18,112 nt of DNA from Streptomyces sp. NRRL WC-3549. GTDB taxonomy: Bacteria > Actinomycetota > Actinomycetes > Streptomycetales > Streptomycetaceae. The translations under genes and the position numbers were made by a program. How positions within the stretch are numbered: position 1 is the first letter of the stretch; the number at the start of each line of letters is the position of its first letter. This document shows, one piece after another, positions 1 to 7,573 of this stretch. The notes beneath the pieces were generated by a model that searched no databases, was not told where the DNA came from, and saw only the letters and a list, made by a program, of their open reading frames with translations. The DNA lies in assembly GCF_000721935.1 (NCBI RefSeq), contig NZ_KL585381.1, forward strand, positions 245,543-263,654, written 5' to 3'.

Positions 1-861
1 CCCCGCCGCTGCGGCGACCGGCTGGCCGTCGAGGCAGGCCTCGATGTCGGCGCGCATCTCGTCGGCCGACTGGTAGCGGTAGTCGGGGTCCTTGGTGAGC
101 GCCTTCAGCACGATCGCGTCCATGGCGGGCGTGATCTCGGGGTCGAAGGTGCTCGGCGGCTGAGGCTCCTCGCGTACGTGCTGGTAGGCGACGGCGACGG
201 GTGAGTCCCCGACGAACGGGGGCCGGACCGCGAGGAGTTCGTAGAGCAGGCAACCGGTGGAGTACAGGTCGGACCGCGCGTCGACCTGCTCGCCCTTGGC
301 CTGTTCCGGGGAGAGGTACTGGGCGGTTCCGATGACGGCCGCCGTCTGGGTCATCGTCATACCGGAGTCGCCCATGGCGCGGGCGATGCCGAAGTCCATG
401 ACCTTGACCTGGCCGGTGCGCGTCAGCATGACGTTCGCCGGCTTGATGTCGCGGTGGACGATGCCCGCGCGGTGCGAGTACTCCAGCGCCTGGAGGATGC
501 CGACCGTCATCTCCAGGATGCGCTCCGGCAGGAGCCTGCGTCCGGAGTGCAGCAGTTCCCTGAGCGTGGAGCCGTCGACGTACTCCATCACGATGTACGG
601 GATGGACACGCCGTCGACGTAGTCCTCACCGGTGTCGTAGACGGCGACGATCGCCGGGTGGTTGAGCGAGGCGGCCGACTGGGCCTCCCGGCGGAACCGG
701 GCCTGGAAGGACGGGTCGCGGGCGAGATCGGCCCGCAGCGTCTTCACAGCGACGGTGCGGCCGAGCCGGGTGTCGTGCGCGAGGTAGACCTCGGCCATGC
801 CACCACGGCCGAGCACCGAGCCCAGCTCGTACCGGCCGCCGAGGCGACGCGGCTCTTCCAT
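1..861 (-). CDS. pknB: Ser/Thr protein kinase, PknB type (partial, C-terminus outside window)
   Basis: This is a Hanks-type serine/threonine kinase that phosphorylates cell-wall and division proteins. From the ATG at 861, 287 codons are visible before the left edge. The glycine loop GRGGMAEVY is at residues 18-26, the ATP-binding lysine is K40 (VAVK), the catalytic loop is HRDIKPAN with D138, the DFG aspartate is D156, and the activation loop carries T171 and T173 before GTAQYLSPEQ. These positions coincide with those known for M. tuberculosis PknB. The juxtamembrane segment, membrane helix and PASTA repeats expected of the family lie beyond the edge, so their presence is inferred. It is the last gene seen in the fhaA-to-kinase run, 168 nt after pbpA. 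No strong ribosome-binding site precedes the start, and the gap could hold its own promoter. In mycobacteria a second kinase, pknA, sits between pbpA and pknB; it is absent here. Confidence 0.93.
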   Translation of the reverse strand, partial: MEEPRRLGGRYELGSVLGRGGMAEVYLAHDTRLGRTVAVKTLRADLARDPSFQARFRREAQSAASLNHPAIVAVYDTGEDYVDGVSIPYIVMEYVDGSTLRELLHSGRRLLPERILEMTVGILQALEYSHRAGIVHRDIKPANVMLTRTGQVKVMDFGIARAMGDSGMTMTQTAAVIGTAQYLSPEQAKGEQVDARSDLYSTGCLLYELLAVRPPFVGDSPVAVAYQHVREEPQPPSTFDPEITPAMDAIVLKALTKDPDYRYQSADEMRADIEACLDGQPVAAAAG

Positions 862-1029
862 AACTGATCCAGCCCTCTCCGTCAGTCCCGACCGCACCCG
901 TGTGTGGTCCGGCGGTGCGCTGTTCGCGCTTACGCTACCGGGCTCGCCCGGAGTGATCGCCCCGCACCCGTCAGCTGATATCCGACCGGTATCCCAATGT
1001 GCTGGAGTGGACAGAAGTTGTGACGGGAG

Positions 1030-2487
1030 TCACTTCTTTCCGTCGAGTACGGCCTTCATCACGTTCTTGGCGATCGGTGCGGCCAGGCCGCCTCCGGAGA
1101 TGTCGTCCCGGTTGGCCTCGCCGTCCTCGACGACCACGGCGACGGCGACCGGGGAGCCGCTGTCGGTCTTGGCGTACGAGATGAACCAGGCGTACGGCTT
1201 CTCGCTGTTGTTGAGGCCGTGCTGCGCGGTTCCGGTCTTGCCACCGACAGTGACGCCGTCGATCTGCGCGCTGGTTCCCGTGCCGTCCTCGACGACGGTC
1301 TCCATCATCTGCTGGATCTTCTGGGCGTTCTCCGCCGTCAGGGGCCGGCTGAGCTCTTCCTTCTCGTGCGTGTAGATGACGTCCAGGTTGGGCGCCTGCC
1401 GCTGGGCGACCATGTACGGCTTCATCAGCTTGCCGTCGTTGGCGATCGCGGAGGCCACCATGGCCATCTGGAGGGGGGTCGCACGGTTGGACGCCTGGCC
1501 GATGCCCGCCATGGCGTTCTGGGGCTTGTTGTCCTTCGGGTAGACGCTGGCGTCGGCGCGGACCGGGGTGAAGACCTCTTCGTTGAAGCCGAACTTGTCG
1601 GCCTGCTCGATCATCTTGTCGTTGCCGAGGTCGTCGCTCATCTTGCCGAAGACCGTGTTGCACGAGTAGCGCAGGGCCTCCCGGAGCGAGGCGTTCTCGC
1701 ACGGGATGGAGCCCTCGTTCTGCAGCAGGTTGGTCGACTGCGGGAGCCGCCAGGGCAGCGGGGAGTCCGTCTTGGCGTCGATGTCGGTGTAGAGGCCGTT
1801 CTCCAGGGCCGCCGCGGCAGTGACGACCTTGAACGTCGAGCCGGGCGGGTAGGTCTCCCGCAGGGCCCGGTTCAGCATCGGCTTGTCCTTGTCGTCAAGG
1901 AGCTTCTGCCGGGCGTCCGCGTCCTTCAGGGAGTTGCCCGCGAAGACCGAGGGGTCGTACGAGGGGGTGCTGGCCAGCGCCAGGATCGCGCCGGTCTGCG
2001 GATCGAGGGCGACGACGGCGCCCTTCTTGTCACCGAGCCCCTTGAAGGCGGCCCGCTGTGCGGCACCGTCGAGGGTGGTGACGACGTTTCCGCCGGTCCG
2101 CTTCTCCCCGGTGAACATCGAGAGCGTCCGGTCGAAGAACAACTGGTCGCTGTTGCCGGTGAGGATGCCGTCCTCGAGGTTCTCCAGCTGCGAGGAGTCG
2201 AAGGCCTGCGAGGAGTAGCCGGTGACGGGCGCCCACATGGCGCCGTCCTTCCAGACCCGCTTGTACGTGAAGTCGCTGCCCGTGGTCTCGACGGAACCCG
2301 TGACCGGTTCGCCGTCGACGATGATGTCGCCGCGCTCGTGTGCGTACCGCTCGATCTGGACGCGGCGGTTGTGCTCGTTGGTGGTCAGCTCGTCGGCACG
2401 GACGTACTGGAGGTAGTTGGTGCGGACCAGCAGCGCCAGGATGAGGATCCCGCAGAACATCGCGATCCGGCGGAGCGGCTTGTTCAC
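1030..2487 (-). CDS. pbpA: Class B penicillin-binding protein, PbpA type
   Basis: This is a 485-residue peptidoglycan DD-transpeptidase anchored by one N-terminal helix (residues about 8-24), with its catalytic domain outside the membrane. The three penicillin-binding motifs are present: STFK with nucleophile S217, SCN at 275-277, and KTG at 417-419. The segment from about 25 to 140 is the N-terminal dimerisation/pedestal domain; the transpeptidase fold follows from about 155. The start is a GTG at 2485-2487, which overlaps the TGA of the upstream SEDS gene by 4 nt (GTGA), implying translational coupling. SEDS polymerases work with a cognate class B PBP, and this adjacency suggests these two form such a pair. 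In mycobacteria PbpA is linked to septum formation and is subject to kinase control. The identification is firm; the exact role in apical growth or sporulation septation is inferred. Confidence 0.95.
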   Translation of the reverse strand: MNKPLRRIAMFCGILILALLVRTNYLQYVRADELTTNEHNRRVQIERYAHERGDIIVDGEPVTGSVETTGSDFTYKRVWKDGAMWAPVTGYSSQAFDSSQLENLEDGILTGNSDQLFFDRTLSMFTGEKRTGGNVVTTLDGAAQRAAFKGLGDKKGAVVALDPQTGAILALASTPSYDPSVFAGNSLKDADARQKLLDDKDKPMLNRALRETYPPGSTFKVVTAAAALENGLYTDIDAKTDSPLPWRLPQSTNLLQNEGSIPCENASLREALRYSCNTVFGKMSDDLGNDKMIEQADKFGFNEEVFTPVRADASVYPKDNKPQNAMAGIGQASNRATPLQMAMVASAIANDGKLMKPYMVAQRQAPNLDVIYTHEKEELSRPLTAENAQKIQQMMETVVEDGTGTSAQIDGVTVGGKTGTAQHGLNNSEKPYAWFISYAKTDSGSPVAVAVVVEDGEANRDDISGGGLAAPIAKNVMKAVLDGKK

Positions 2488-3884
2488 GGGCGGACCACCT
2501 GGGTCATCTCGGCGTCCGGGGACGGCGCGGGGGCCGGCGCGGGGCGGCGAGCGGTGTCGCTGATTCTGATCAGGATGCCGATCAGGGCCCAGTTGGCGAT
2601 GACCGAGGAACCACCGGCCGCGAGGAACGGCATGGTCATACCGGTCAGCGGGATGAGCCCCATGACACCGCCGGCGACGACGAAGACCTGGATGGCGAAG
2701 GCGCCGGAGAGGCCGATGGCGAGCAGCTTGCCGAAGGGGTCGCGGGCGGCGAGGGCCGTACGGACACCGCGTTCGACGATGAGGCCGTAGAGGAGCAGGA
2801 AGGCCATCATGCCCGCCAGGCCGAGCTCCTCGCCCACCGTGGCGAGGATGAAGTCGGTGTTGGCGGCGAAAAGGATCAGGTCGGAGTTGCCCTGGCCGAG
2901 TCCGGTGCCGAGTGTGCCGCCGGAGCCGAACGCCATCAGGACCTGCGCCATCTGCTCGCTGGCCTGGTGGGTGCCCCAGCCGGCGAAGGGGTCGAGCCAG
3001 GCGGTCACACGGTCCTGCACGTGCGGCTCGAAGGAGGCGACTCCGACCGCGCCCACGGCGGACATCAGCAGGCCGAACACGATCCAGCTGGTGCGCTCGG
3101 TCGCCACGTACAGCATGACGACGAACATCCCGAAGAACAGCAGCGAGGTGCCGAGGTCCGTCTCGAAGACGAGGATCAGGATGGAGATCGCCCAGATCAC
3201 CAGGATCGGCCCGAGGTCGCGCCCGCGCGGGAGGTACATCCCCATGAAGCGCCGGCTGGCGAGTGCCAGGGCGTCGCGCTTGACCATGAGGTAGCCGGAG
3301 AAGAAGACGGCGATGATGATCTTGGAGAACTCGCCGGGCTGGAGGGAGCCGACGCCCGGAATGGTGATCCAGATCTTCGCGCCGAACTGTGCGGGGAAGA
3401 ACATCGGCAGGACGAGCAGGAAGAGCGCCACCACCATGGAGATGTAGGTGTAGCGCTGGAGGATGCGGTGGTCCTTGAGCAGCAGCAGCACACCGACGAA
3501 GAGGGCGACGCCGATCGCCGAGAAGACCAGCTGTTTCGACGCGGCGGGAGCGAAGCTGGGCAGCCTGAGCAAACGCTCCGACTGGTCCAGACGCCAGATG
3601 AGCGCCAGGCCCAGCCCGTTCAGCAGGGTCGCCAGCGGCAGCAGCAGCGGGTCGGAGTACCGGGCGTACCGGCGTACCGCGAGGTGCGCCACGCCGCCGA
3701 GCAGCGCGAGGCCCAGCCCGTATCCGAGCATGCCGGCGGGCAGTTCGCCGTTGAGGGCGAGGCCCACGTTGGCGTACGCGAACACCGAGATCAGGACCGC
3801 GAAGGCGACCAGCGCCAGCTCGGTGTTGCGGCGGCTCGGTGCGTCGATCGCGCCGATGGTGGTGGTGTTGGTGACAACGCTCAT
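2484..3884 (-). CDS. rodA: SEDS-family peptidoglycan polymerase (RodA/FtsW)
   Basis: This is a 466-residue polytopic membrane protein that polymerises lipid II into glycan strands. Many hydrophobic segments are spread from about residue 22 to 440. Conserved SEDS signatures include PGVGSLQPGEFSK (176-188), ETDLGTS (241-247, containing the family's functionally important aspartate, D243), a GTGLGQGNS loop (326-334), and a C-terminal MPFLAAGGSS segment (418-427). The tail after about 441 is short and proline-rich. The ATG at 3884 lies 22 nt after the pstP stop, and the 3' end overlaps pbpA by 4 nt, so it is mid-operon. Whether it is called RodA or FtsW cannot be settled by sequence alone. Its position between pstP and pbpA matches the gene called rodA in mycobacteria. 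Confidence 0.93.
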   Translation of the reverse strand: MSVVTNTTTIGAIDAPSRRNTELALVAFAVLISVFAYANVGLALNGELPAGMLGYGLGLALLGGVAHLAVRRYARYSDPLLLPLATLLNGLGLALIWRLDQSERLLRLPSFAPAASKQLVFSAIGVALFVGVLLLLKDHRILQRYTYISMVVALFLLVLPMFFPAQFGAKIWITIPGVGSLQPGEFSKIIIAVFFSGYLMVKRDALALASRRFMGMYLPRGRDLGPILVIWAISILILVFETDLGTSLLFFGMFVVMLYVATERTSWIVFGLLMSAVGAVGVASFEPHVQDRVTAWLDPFAGWGTHQASEQMAQVLMAFGSGGTLGTGLGQGNSDLILFAANTDFILATVGEELGLAGMMAFLLLYGLIVERGVRTALAARDPFGKLLAIGLSGAFAIQVFVVAGGVMGLIPLTGMTMPFLAAGGSSVIANWALIGILIRISDTARRPAPAPAPSPDAEMTQVVRP

Positions 3885-3906
3885 GGTGCTGAAGGCCCCC
3901 TACGGC

Positions 3907-5379
3907 TTACTGCTTACCGCACTGCGGGACCAGCTTCTTCTCTTCCTCCGAGAGGCTGGGGCCGGGAGTGGGGGTCGCGGTCTTCTTGTCGCCCTCGGCG
4001 GAGGGCTTGACGGACGTGTCGGCGGCCTCGTTCCGGTCCTTGGCGGCTTCCGCCTCGGCCGCGCGGCGCTGGGCGTCCTTCTTGCAGGCGGAGGCCTGCA
4101 CCTCGAGTTCACCGACCTTCTTGCGGGCGTCGGCGAGGTTGCCCTCGGCGATGGTCGCCTCGACCTGCTTGCGCTGGTAGGGCGGGAGGTACTTCAGTTC
4201 GATCTCGGTGCTCTCCTCGATCTTGGAGAGGTCCACCCACGCGAGGTCCTGGCTGATCCCGCGGAAGAGCGCCACGTTGTCCTTGTCGACGCCCACGTAG
4301 AACTGGGTCTGCGTCCAGCGGTAGCCGCCGTAGACGCCGCCGCCGATGACGGCCAGCGCGAGCACGGTGTAGAGCGAGCGCTTCAGCCACTTGCGGCCTC
4401 CGCGCGGCTTCTCGAAGTCGTCGTCGGTGTACGCGTCGAAGGCGCCGTCCGGGCCGGAGTCGTACCCGAGGTCGTCACCGCTGCCGGGCGGGCCGAAGCC
4501 TCCGGCGGGCGGCGTCGCGGGCCGGCCGAGGCCGGCGGCCCGTCCGGCGGGCGTCTCCATGGCCCGGCCGTCGCTCAGCTGCGCGGCCTGGTTCTCGGCG
4601 ACGGCTCCCACCACGACCGGTGTGTCGTTGAGCTGACCGGCGAGGGTGTCACCGCTGTCGACGTCCAGGACGTCGGCGACGATGCAGGTGATGTTGTCGG
4701 GACCGCCGCCGCGCAGAGCGAGCTGGATGAGGTCCTGGATGGTCTCCTGCGGGCCCTGGTAGCTCGCCAGGGTCTCTTCCATCGTCTGGTGCGAGACGAC
4801 GCCGGAGAGGCCGTCGGAGCAGATCAGATAGCGGTCACCGGCGCGGACCTCACGGATGGAGAGGTCGGGCTCCACGTGGTCGCCGCTGCCCAGCGCGCGC
4901 ATCAGCAGCGAGCGCTGCGGATGGGTGGTGGCCTCCTCCTCGGTGATCCTGCCCTCGTCGACGAGGCGCTGCACCCAGGTGTGGTCCTGGGTGATCTGCG
5001 TCAGCACGCCGTCGCGCAGCAGGTACGCACGCGAGTCGCCGACGTGGACGAGGCCGAGGCGCTGACCGGTCCAGAGGAGGGCGGTGAGCGTGGTGCCCAT
5101 GCCCTCCAGCTGGGGGTCCTCCTCGACCATGACGCGCAGCTGGTCGTTGGCCCGCTGGACCGCCGTGCCGAGCGAGGTGAGGATGTCGGAGCCCGGCACG
5201 TCGTCGTCGAGCTGGACGAGTGTGGAGATCACCTCGGAGCTGGCGACCTCGCCGGCGGCCTGTCCGCCCATGCCGTCAGCGATGGCCAGGAGGCGGGGGC
5301 CGGCGTAACCCGAGTCCTCGTTCCCCTCCCGGATCATGCCCTTGTGCGATCCGGCGGCGAAGCGCAGGGACAAGCTCAT
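3907..5379 (-). CDS. pstP: PP2C-family Ser/Thr phosphatase, PstP type
   Basis: This is a metal-dependent phosphoserine/threonine phosphatase that reverses the action of the neighbouring kinase. From the ATG at 5379 it has 490 residues. PP2C metal-site motifs are visible: GNED with D22, AIADGMGG with D35, VGDSRAYL (113-120), ICSDGLSG with D189 and GGPDN with D228. A linker rich in Pro, Gly and Asp (about 270-325) leads to a basic stretch and one membrane helix (about 335-352). An external domain of about 135 residues follows; it contains C432 and C487, a possible disulfide. The start at 5379 was chosen because GAGG sits 5 nt upstream and the conserved domain begins there. An in-frame GTG at 5445 would add 22 residues but has its purine-rich stretch directly against the codon. 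Confidence 0.92.
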   Translation of the reverse strand: MSLSLRFAAGSHKGMIREGNEDSGYAGPRLLAIADGMGGQAAGEVASSEVISTLVQLDDDVPGSDILTSLGTAVQRANDQLRVMVEEDPQLEGMGTTLTALLWTGQRLGLVHVGDSRAYLLRDGVLTQITQDHTWVQRLVDEGRITEEEATTHPQRSLLMRALGSGDHVEPDLSIREVRAGDRYLICSDGLSGVVSHQTMEETLASYQGPQETIQDLIQLALRGGGPDNITCIVADVLDVDSGDTLAGQLNDTPVVVGAVAENQAAQLSDGRAMETPAGRAAGLGRPATPPAGGFGPPGSGDDLGYDSGPDGAFDAYTDDDFEKPRGGRKWLKRSLYTVLALAVIGGGVYGGYRWTQTQFYVGVDKDNVALFRGISQDLAWVDLSKIEESTEIELKYLPPYQRKQVEATIAEGNLADARKKVGELEVQASACKKDAQRRAAEAEAAKDRNEAADTSVKPSAEGDKKTATPTPGPSLSEEEKKLVPQCGKQ

Positions 5380-5390
5380 GCGCACCTCGC
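5377..5390 (-). promoter_or_regulatory. Ribosome-binding site deciding the pstP start
   Basis: Read on the minus strand, GGCGAGGTGCGC directly precedes the ATG at 5379. GAGG with a 5-nt spacer supports this start over the upstream GTG at 5445. Confidence 0.5.
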
Positions 5391-5490
5391 CCGTCGGCTC
5401 GCCGGTCGACTGTCGCGCCAGCCGGTCTCGAGCCACACTGCCCACCCTCCGGTCGGGAGCCGGACGGGGTCCAGGGTCAGGACCGCCGCG

Positions 5491-5512
5491 GCTCGCTCGC
5501 TCCGCTCGCTCA
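5491..5512 (-). repeat. GAGCGAGCGG-type intergenic repeat
   Basis: On the minus strand this reads GAGCGAGCGGAGCGAGCG and continues with a further GAG unit. It consists of short direct repeats in the 141-nt gap between fhaB and pstP. I recall similar GAGCGAGCGGAGCGAGCG runs as recurring intergenic elements in high-GC actinobacterial genomes. No function is assigned. Confidence 0.45.
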
Positions 5513-5520
5513 TTGTCGTA

Positions 5521-6036
5521 CTACTTCCGCAGCTCGATGACGGTCTTGCCGATGCGGATCGGCGCGCCCAGCGGAACAGGTGTCGGGGTGGTGAGCCGGG
5601 TCCGGTCGAGATAGGTGCCGTTGGTGGACCCGAGATCCTCGACGATCCACTGGCCGTCACGGTCCGGGTAGATCCTGGCATGCCTGCTGGACGCGTAGTC
5701 GTCGTCCAGCACGATGGTCGAGTCGTGTGCCCGGCCCAGGGTGATGGTCTGCCCCTGGAGGGCGACCGTGGTGCCCGTGAGGGTGCCCTCGGAGACGACC
5801 AGCTTGGTGGGCGCCCCGCGCCGCTGGCGCCCGGACTGCTGGCGCTGCTGGGGCGGCGCCGCCGCCTGCTGGCGGGTCTGCTGTGGGCGCGCGTCGCCGG
5901 CAGTGCGGCGTGAGCCGCGCTGCGTGACGCGCGTTCCGAACAGGTCGCTGCGAATGACCTGGACGGCCACGATCACGAATAGCCACAGAACAGCCAGGAA
6001 ACCTAGCCGCATGACCGTCAGGGTCAGCTCTGACAT
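5521..6036 (-). CDS. fhaB: Membrane-anchored FHA-domain protein FhaB
   Basis: This is a 171-residue phosphothreonine reader. One N-terminal membrane helix (about 9-28) is followed by a Gln/Arg-rich, probably disordered linker (about 35-75) and a C-terminal FHA domain. The FHA signature residues are present: GR at 101-102, SSRH at 116-119 and GSTNG at 136-140. The ATG at 6036 was chosen because it begins directly before the membrane helix and lies 10 nt after the fhaA stop. In mycobacteria the equivalent protein (FipA/FhaB) is phosphorylated by PASTA kinases and acts with division and wall-synthesis proteins; that role is extrapolated here. A 141-nt gap to pstP follows, longer than the other junctions, so an internal promoter there is possible. 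Confidence 0.92.
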   Translation of the reverse strand: MSELTLTVMRLGFLAVLWLFVIVAVQVIRSDLFGTRVTQRGSRRTAGDARPQQTRQQAAAPPQQRQQSGRQRRGAPTKLVVSEGTLTGTTVALQGQTITLGRAHDSTIVLDDDYASSRHARIYPDRDGQWIVEDLGSTNGTYLDRTRLTTPTPVPLGAPIRIGKTVIELRK

Positions 6037-6046
6037 TGCCCCCGCT

Positions 6047-6856
6047 TCACCCTTCGGCTTGCCGGTAAACGATGGTGGTGCTGCCCACGACGATCCGCGA
6101 GCCGTCGCGGAGCGTAGCGCGGGTGGTGTGCTGCCCGTCCACCACGATGCCGTTGGTGGACCCGAGATCCTGGATCGTCGAGGGCGTTCCGGTCCGGATC
6201 TCACAGTGCCGACGCGATACGCCGGGGTCGTCGATCCGCACGTCGGCGTCGGTGCTTCGTCCCATCACCAACGTCGGGCGGGAGATCTGATGGCGGGTGC
6301 CGTTGATCTCGATCCAGCGCCGCACCTGTGCGTCCGGCACGGGTGCGGACGCGGGCTGCGCGCGCCAGTCACCGGCCGCTCCGCCGGGGCGCCCGCCGGG
6401 CGGCGGGGCCGCCGGCATGGGCGGAGGGGCGGTACAGGCATAGGGAGCGGGACCGGCCGGCCGGCCGGGCTGCTGTGACGTGCTCGACGCCAGGGTCCGG
6501 CTGCGCACGCGGTAGAGACCCGTGTCCAGGTCGTCCGCCTTCTCCAGGTTGACCTTGATCGGTCCCATGAAGGTGTACCGCTGCTGCTTGGCGTAGTCCC
6601 TGACGAGGCCGGACAGTTCGTCGCCGAGCTGACCGGAGTACGGGCTGAGACGCTCGTAGTCGGGGGTGCTCAGTTCGACGATGAAGTCGTTGGGCACGAC
6701 GGTCCGCTCACGGTTCCAGATCGTCGCGTTGTTGTCGCACTCGCGCTGGAGGGCGCCCGCGATCTCGACCGGCTGCACCTCGGACTTGAAGACCTTGGCG
6801 AAGGTGCCGTTGACCAGACCCTCGAGACGCTGCTCGAAACGCTTCATGACTCCCAT
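6047..6856 (-). CDS. fhaA: FHA-domain protein FhaA with N-terminal DUF3662 domain
   Basis: This is a 269-residue soluble adaptor. Residues 1 to about 115 form the DUF3662 domain typical of FhaA proteins. A Pro/Gly/Ala-rich linker follows (about 125-175), then a C-terminal FHA domain with GRS at 199-201, SRRH at 214-217 and GSTNG at 232-236. FHA domains bind phosphothreonine. In mycobacteria FhaA binds the phosphorylated pseudokinase domain of MviN, the lipid II flippase, and so restrains wall synthesis; the same is inferred here. The ATG at 6856 has a strong GGAGGAGGTG upstream, whereas further in-frame upstream codons lack the family's sequence. It is the first gene of the leftward operon, so promoters are expected in the 315 nt to its right. 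Confidence 0.94.
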   Translation of the reverse strand: MGVMKRFEQRLEGLVNGTFAKVFKSEVQPVEIAGALQRECDNNATIWNRERTVVPNDFIVELSTPDYERLSPYSGQLGDELSGLVRDYAKQQRYTFMGPIKVNLEKADDLDTGLYRVRSRTLASSTSQQPGRPAGPAPYACTAPPPMPAAPPPGGRPGGAAGDWRAQPASAPVPDAQVRRWIEINGTRHQISRPTLVMGRSTDADVRIDDPGVSRRHCEIRTGTPSTIQDLGSTNGIVVDGQHTTRATLRDGSRIVVGSTTIVYRQAEG

Positions 6857-6860
6857 GGGG

Positions 6861-6870
6861 CACCTCCTCC
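6861..6870 (-). promoter_or_regulatory. Strong ribosome-binding site of fhaA
   Basis: On the minus strand GGAGGAGGTG sits 4 nt before the ATG at 6856, the strongest Shine-Dalgarno sequence in the cluster. It decides the start against longer in-frame extensions. Confidence 0.75.
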
Positions 6871-6905
6871 GGTGTCGTCGTCCCTGTACTGCCTGCTGAT
6901 CGTAT

Positions 6906-6932
6906 CCACGCGCCGGGAAATCGGCTGGTTCC
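6906..6932 (-). promoter_or_regulatory. Candidate ECF-sigma-type promoter of the fhaA operon
   Basis: On the minus strand GGAAC (6928-6932) is followed after 17 nt by CGTGG (6906-6910). This resembles the AAC and CGT elements of cell-envelope ECF sigma factors such as SigE. It would start transcription about 40 nt before the fhaA ATG. The match is short and the last base of the -10 core is not ideal, so this is tentative. A weaker housekeeping-like pair (GGGACA, 18-nt spacer, TACGAT) lies further upstream, about 6971-7000. Confidence 0.3.
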
Positions 6933-7171
6933 CCTTGTCCGCACGGCGGATGAGTGTCACCTCTCACACGGATCGTAGAGGTGGCCTCCTGCCAGTGTCC
7001 CGCACTCCGGACGCACTCAGAAGGAGTGGGGGCGGGCTCCCAGGGTTCCCGCTTCCCCTCGTGGGCCCCGGGAAACAACGGATGTGAATCCACCCCCGCC
7101 GACGTGCTAATCTTCCGGATGTCGCCAGGGGAACACACCACACGGTGGGAGAGCCTGGAAACACCACTCTT

Positions 7172-7254
7172 GCGCGAGTGGCGGAACGGCAGACGCGCTG
7201 GCTTCAGGTGCCAGTGTCCTTAGGGACGTGGGGGTTCAAATCCCCCCTCGCGCA
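7172..7254 (+). tRNA. tRNA-Leu (anticodon CAG)
   Basis: The acceptor arms GCGCGAG (7172-7178) and CTCGCGC (7247-7253) pair perfectly, with A7254 as discriminator. The anticodon stem pairs CTGGC (7198-7202) with GCCAG (7210-7214) around a 7-nt loop holding CAG at 7205-7207. A long variable arm (GTCC-TTAG-GGAC, 7216-7227) marks it as class II. The T arm is GGGGG-TTCAAAT-CCCCC (7230-7246). The 3' CCA is not encoded (the genome continues ACAG), so it must be added after transcription. It decodes CUG, a very common leucine codon in this GC-rich DNA, and is distinct from the UUA-decoding bldA tRNA. Confidence 0.96.
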
Positions 7255-7282
7255 CAGCGGGACACCGATGAGGTGTCCGGTA

Positions 7283-7324
7283 GACGAAGAAGGCCCATCG
7301 TGAGAACGGTGGGCCTTCTTCGTC
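7283..7324 (+). terminator. Hairpin terminator after tRNA-Leu
   Basis: An 18-bp stem (7283-7300 with 7307-7324, one G-T wobble) closes a 6-nt loop TGAGAA. No T-tract follows, as is common in Streptomyces. It lies 28 nt past the tRNA and could also stop leftward readthrough from the ABC gene. Confidence 0.85.
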
Positions 7325-7404
7325 ATGTCCGAGCGTCTGCCGGGCCCTCTCATGCCCGGGCACCCGCCGGACCTTCTCATGTGAGAGCGCCTCCCGGGTT
7401 CGGC
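7324..7404. repeat. Three imperfect 27-bp tandem repeats
   Basis: Units begin at 7324, 7351 and 7378, each with CATG followed by a GC-rich core centred on GCCGG or CCCGG. Copies 1 and 2 are clearly alike; copy 3 has diverged. They begin at the last base of the tRNA terminator stem. Confidence 0.5.
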
Positions 7405-7547
7405 CGACGACGGGCGGCGGACGCGGGTGGGTGTGACGGTCGTTACACGGATCGGGCCCCGGTGTGCGGGGTGCTGTGGCTGTTCCGGCAAGCATCGGTT
7501 CTGCCCAAACCGGCTTGTATGCCCCCGCGTTGACCATTCGGGCGTGC

Positions 7548-7573
7548 CCCCGCGCAGGCCGGCCGGCGCGGGG
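7548..7573 (-). terminator. Hairpin terminator of the ABC transporter gene
   Basis: CCCCGCGC (7548-7555) pairs with GCGCGGGG (7566-7573) around a 10-nt loop that itself holds the palindrome GGCCGGCC. It begins 4 nt beyond the stop codon at 7578 in the minus direction. No T-tract follows. Confidence 0.65.

Larger units (their letters stand above)
6857..7171. other. Divergent intergenic region between fhaA and tRNA-Leu
   Basis: This 315-nt stretch has no credible gene. It should hold the leftward promoter of the cell-wall operon and the rightward promoter of the tRNA. For the tRNA, the best -10 candidate is TAATCT at 7108-7113, about 58 nt upstream of the mature 5' end, without a convincing -35. 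Confidence 0.5.

Noticed and set aside
938..951. CCGGGC-TC-GCCCGG inverted repeat in the pbpA-pknB gap
   Set aside because: The loop is only 2 nt and the stem 6 bp, and it lies inside the operon; too weak to call a terminator or operator.
1219..2790. Long plus-strand open frame opposite pbpA and rodA
   Set aside because: It is antisense to two well-supported genes with full catalytic motifs; long antisense frames are expected in such GC-rich coding DNA.
5380..5445. Extended pstP start at GTG 5445
   Set aside because: GGAGG directly abuts the GTG, leaving no proper spacing, and the extra 22 residues lie outside the conserved domain; it remains possible.
3463..5913. 816-codon plus-strand open frame opposite rodA, pstP and fhaB
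   Set aside because: Its composition is Val/Gly/Asp/Arg-rich without domains, and it lies antisense to three conserved genes.
7172..7254. tRNA-Leu as an integration site for a mobile element
   Set aside because: No integrase gene and no second copy of the tRNA 3' end appear in the window.
7431..7448. Imperfect inverted repeat GTGTGACG-GT-CGTTACAC as an operator
   Set aside because: It lies downstream of both flanking genes, has one mismatch, and no promoter is evident nearby.
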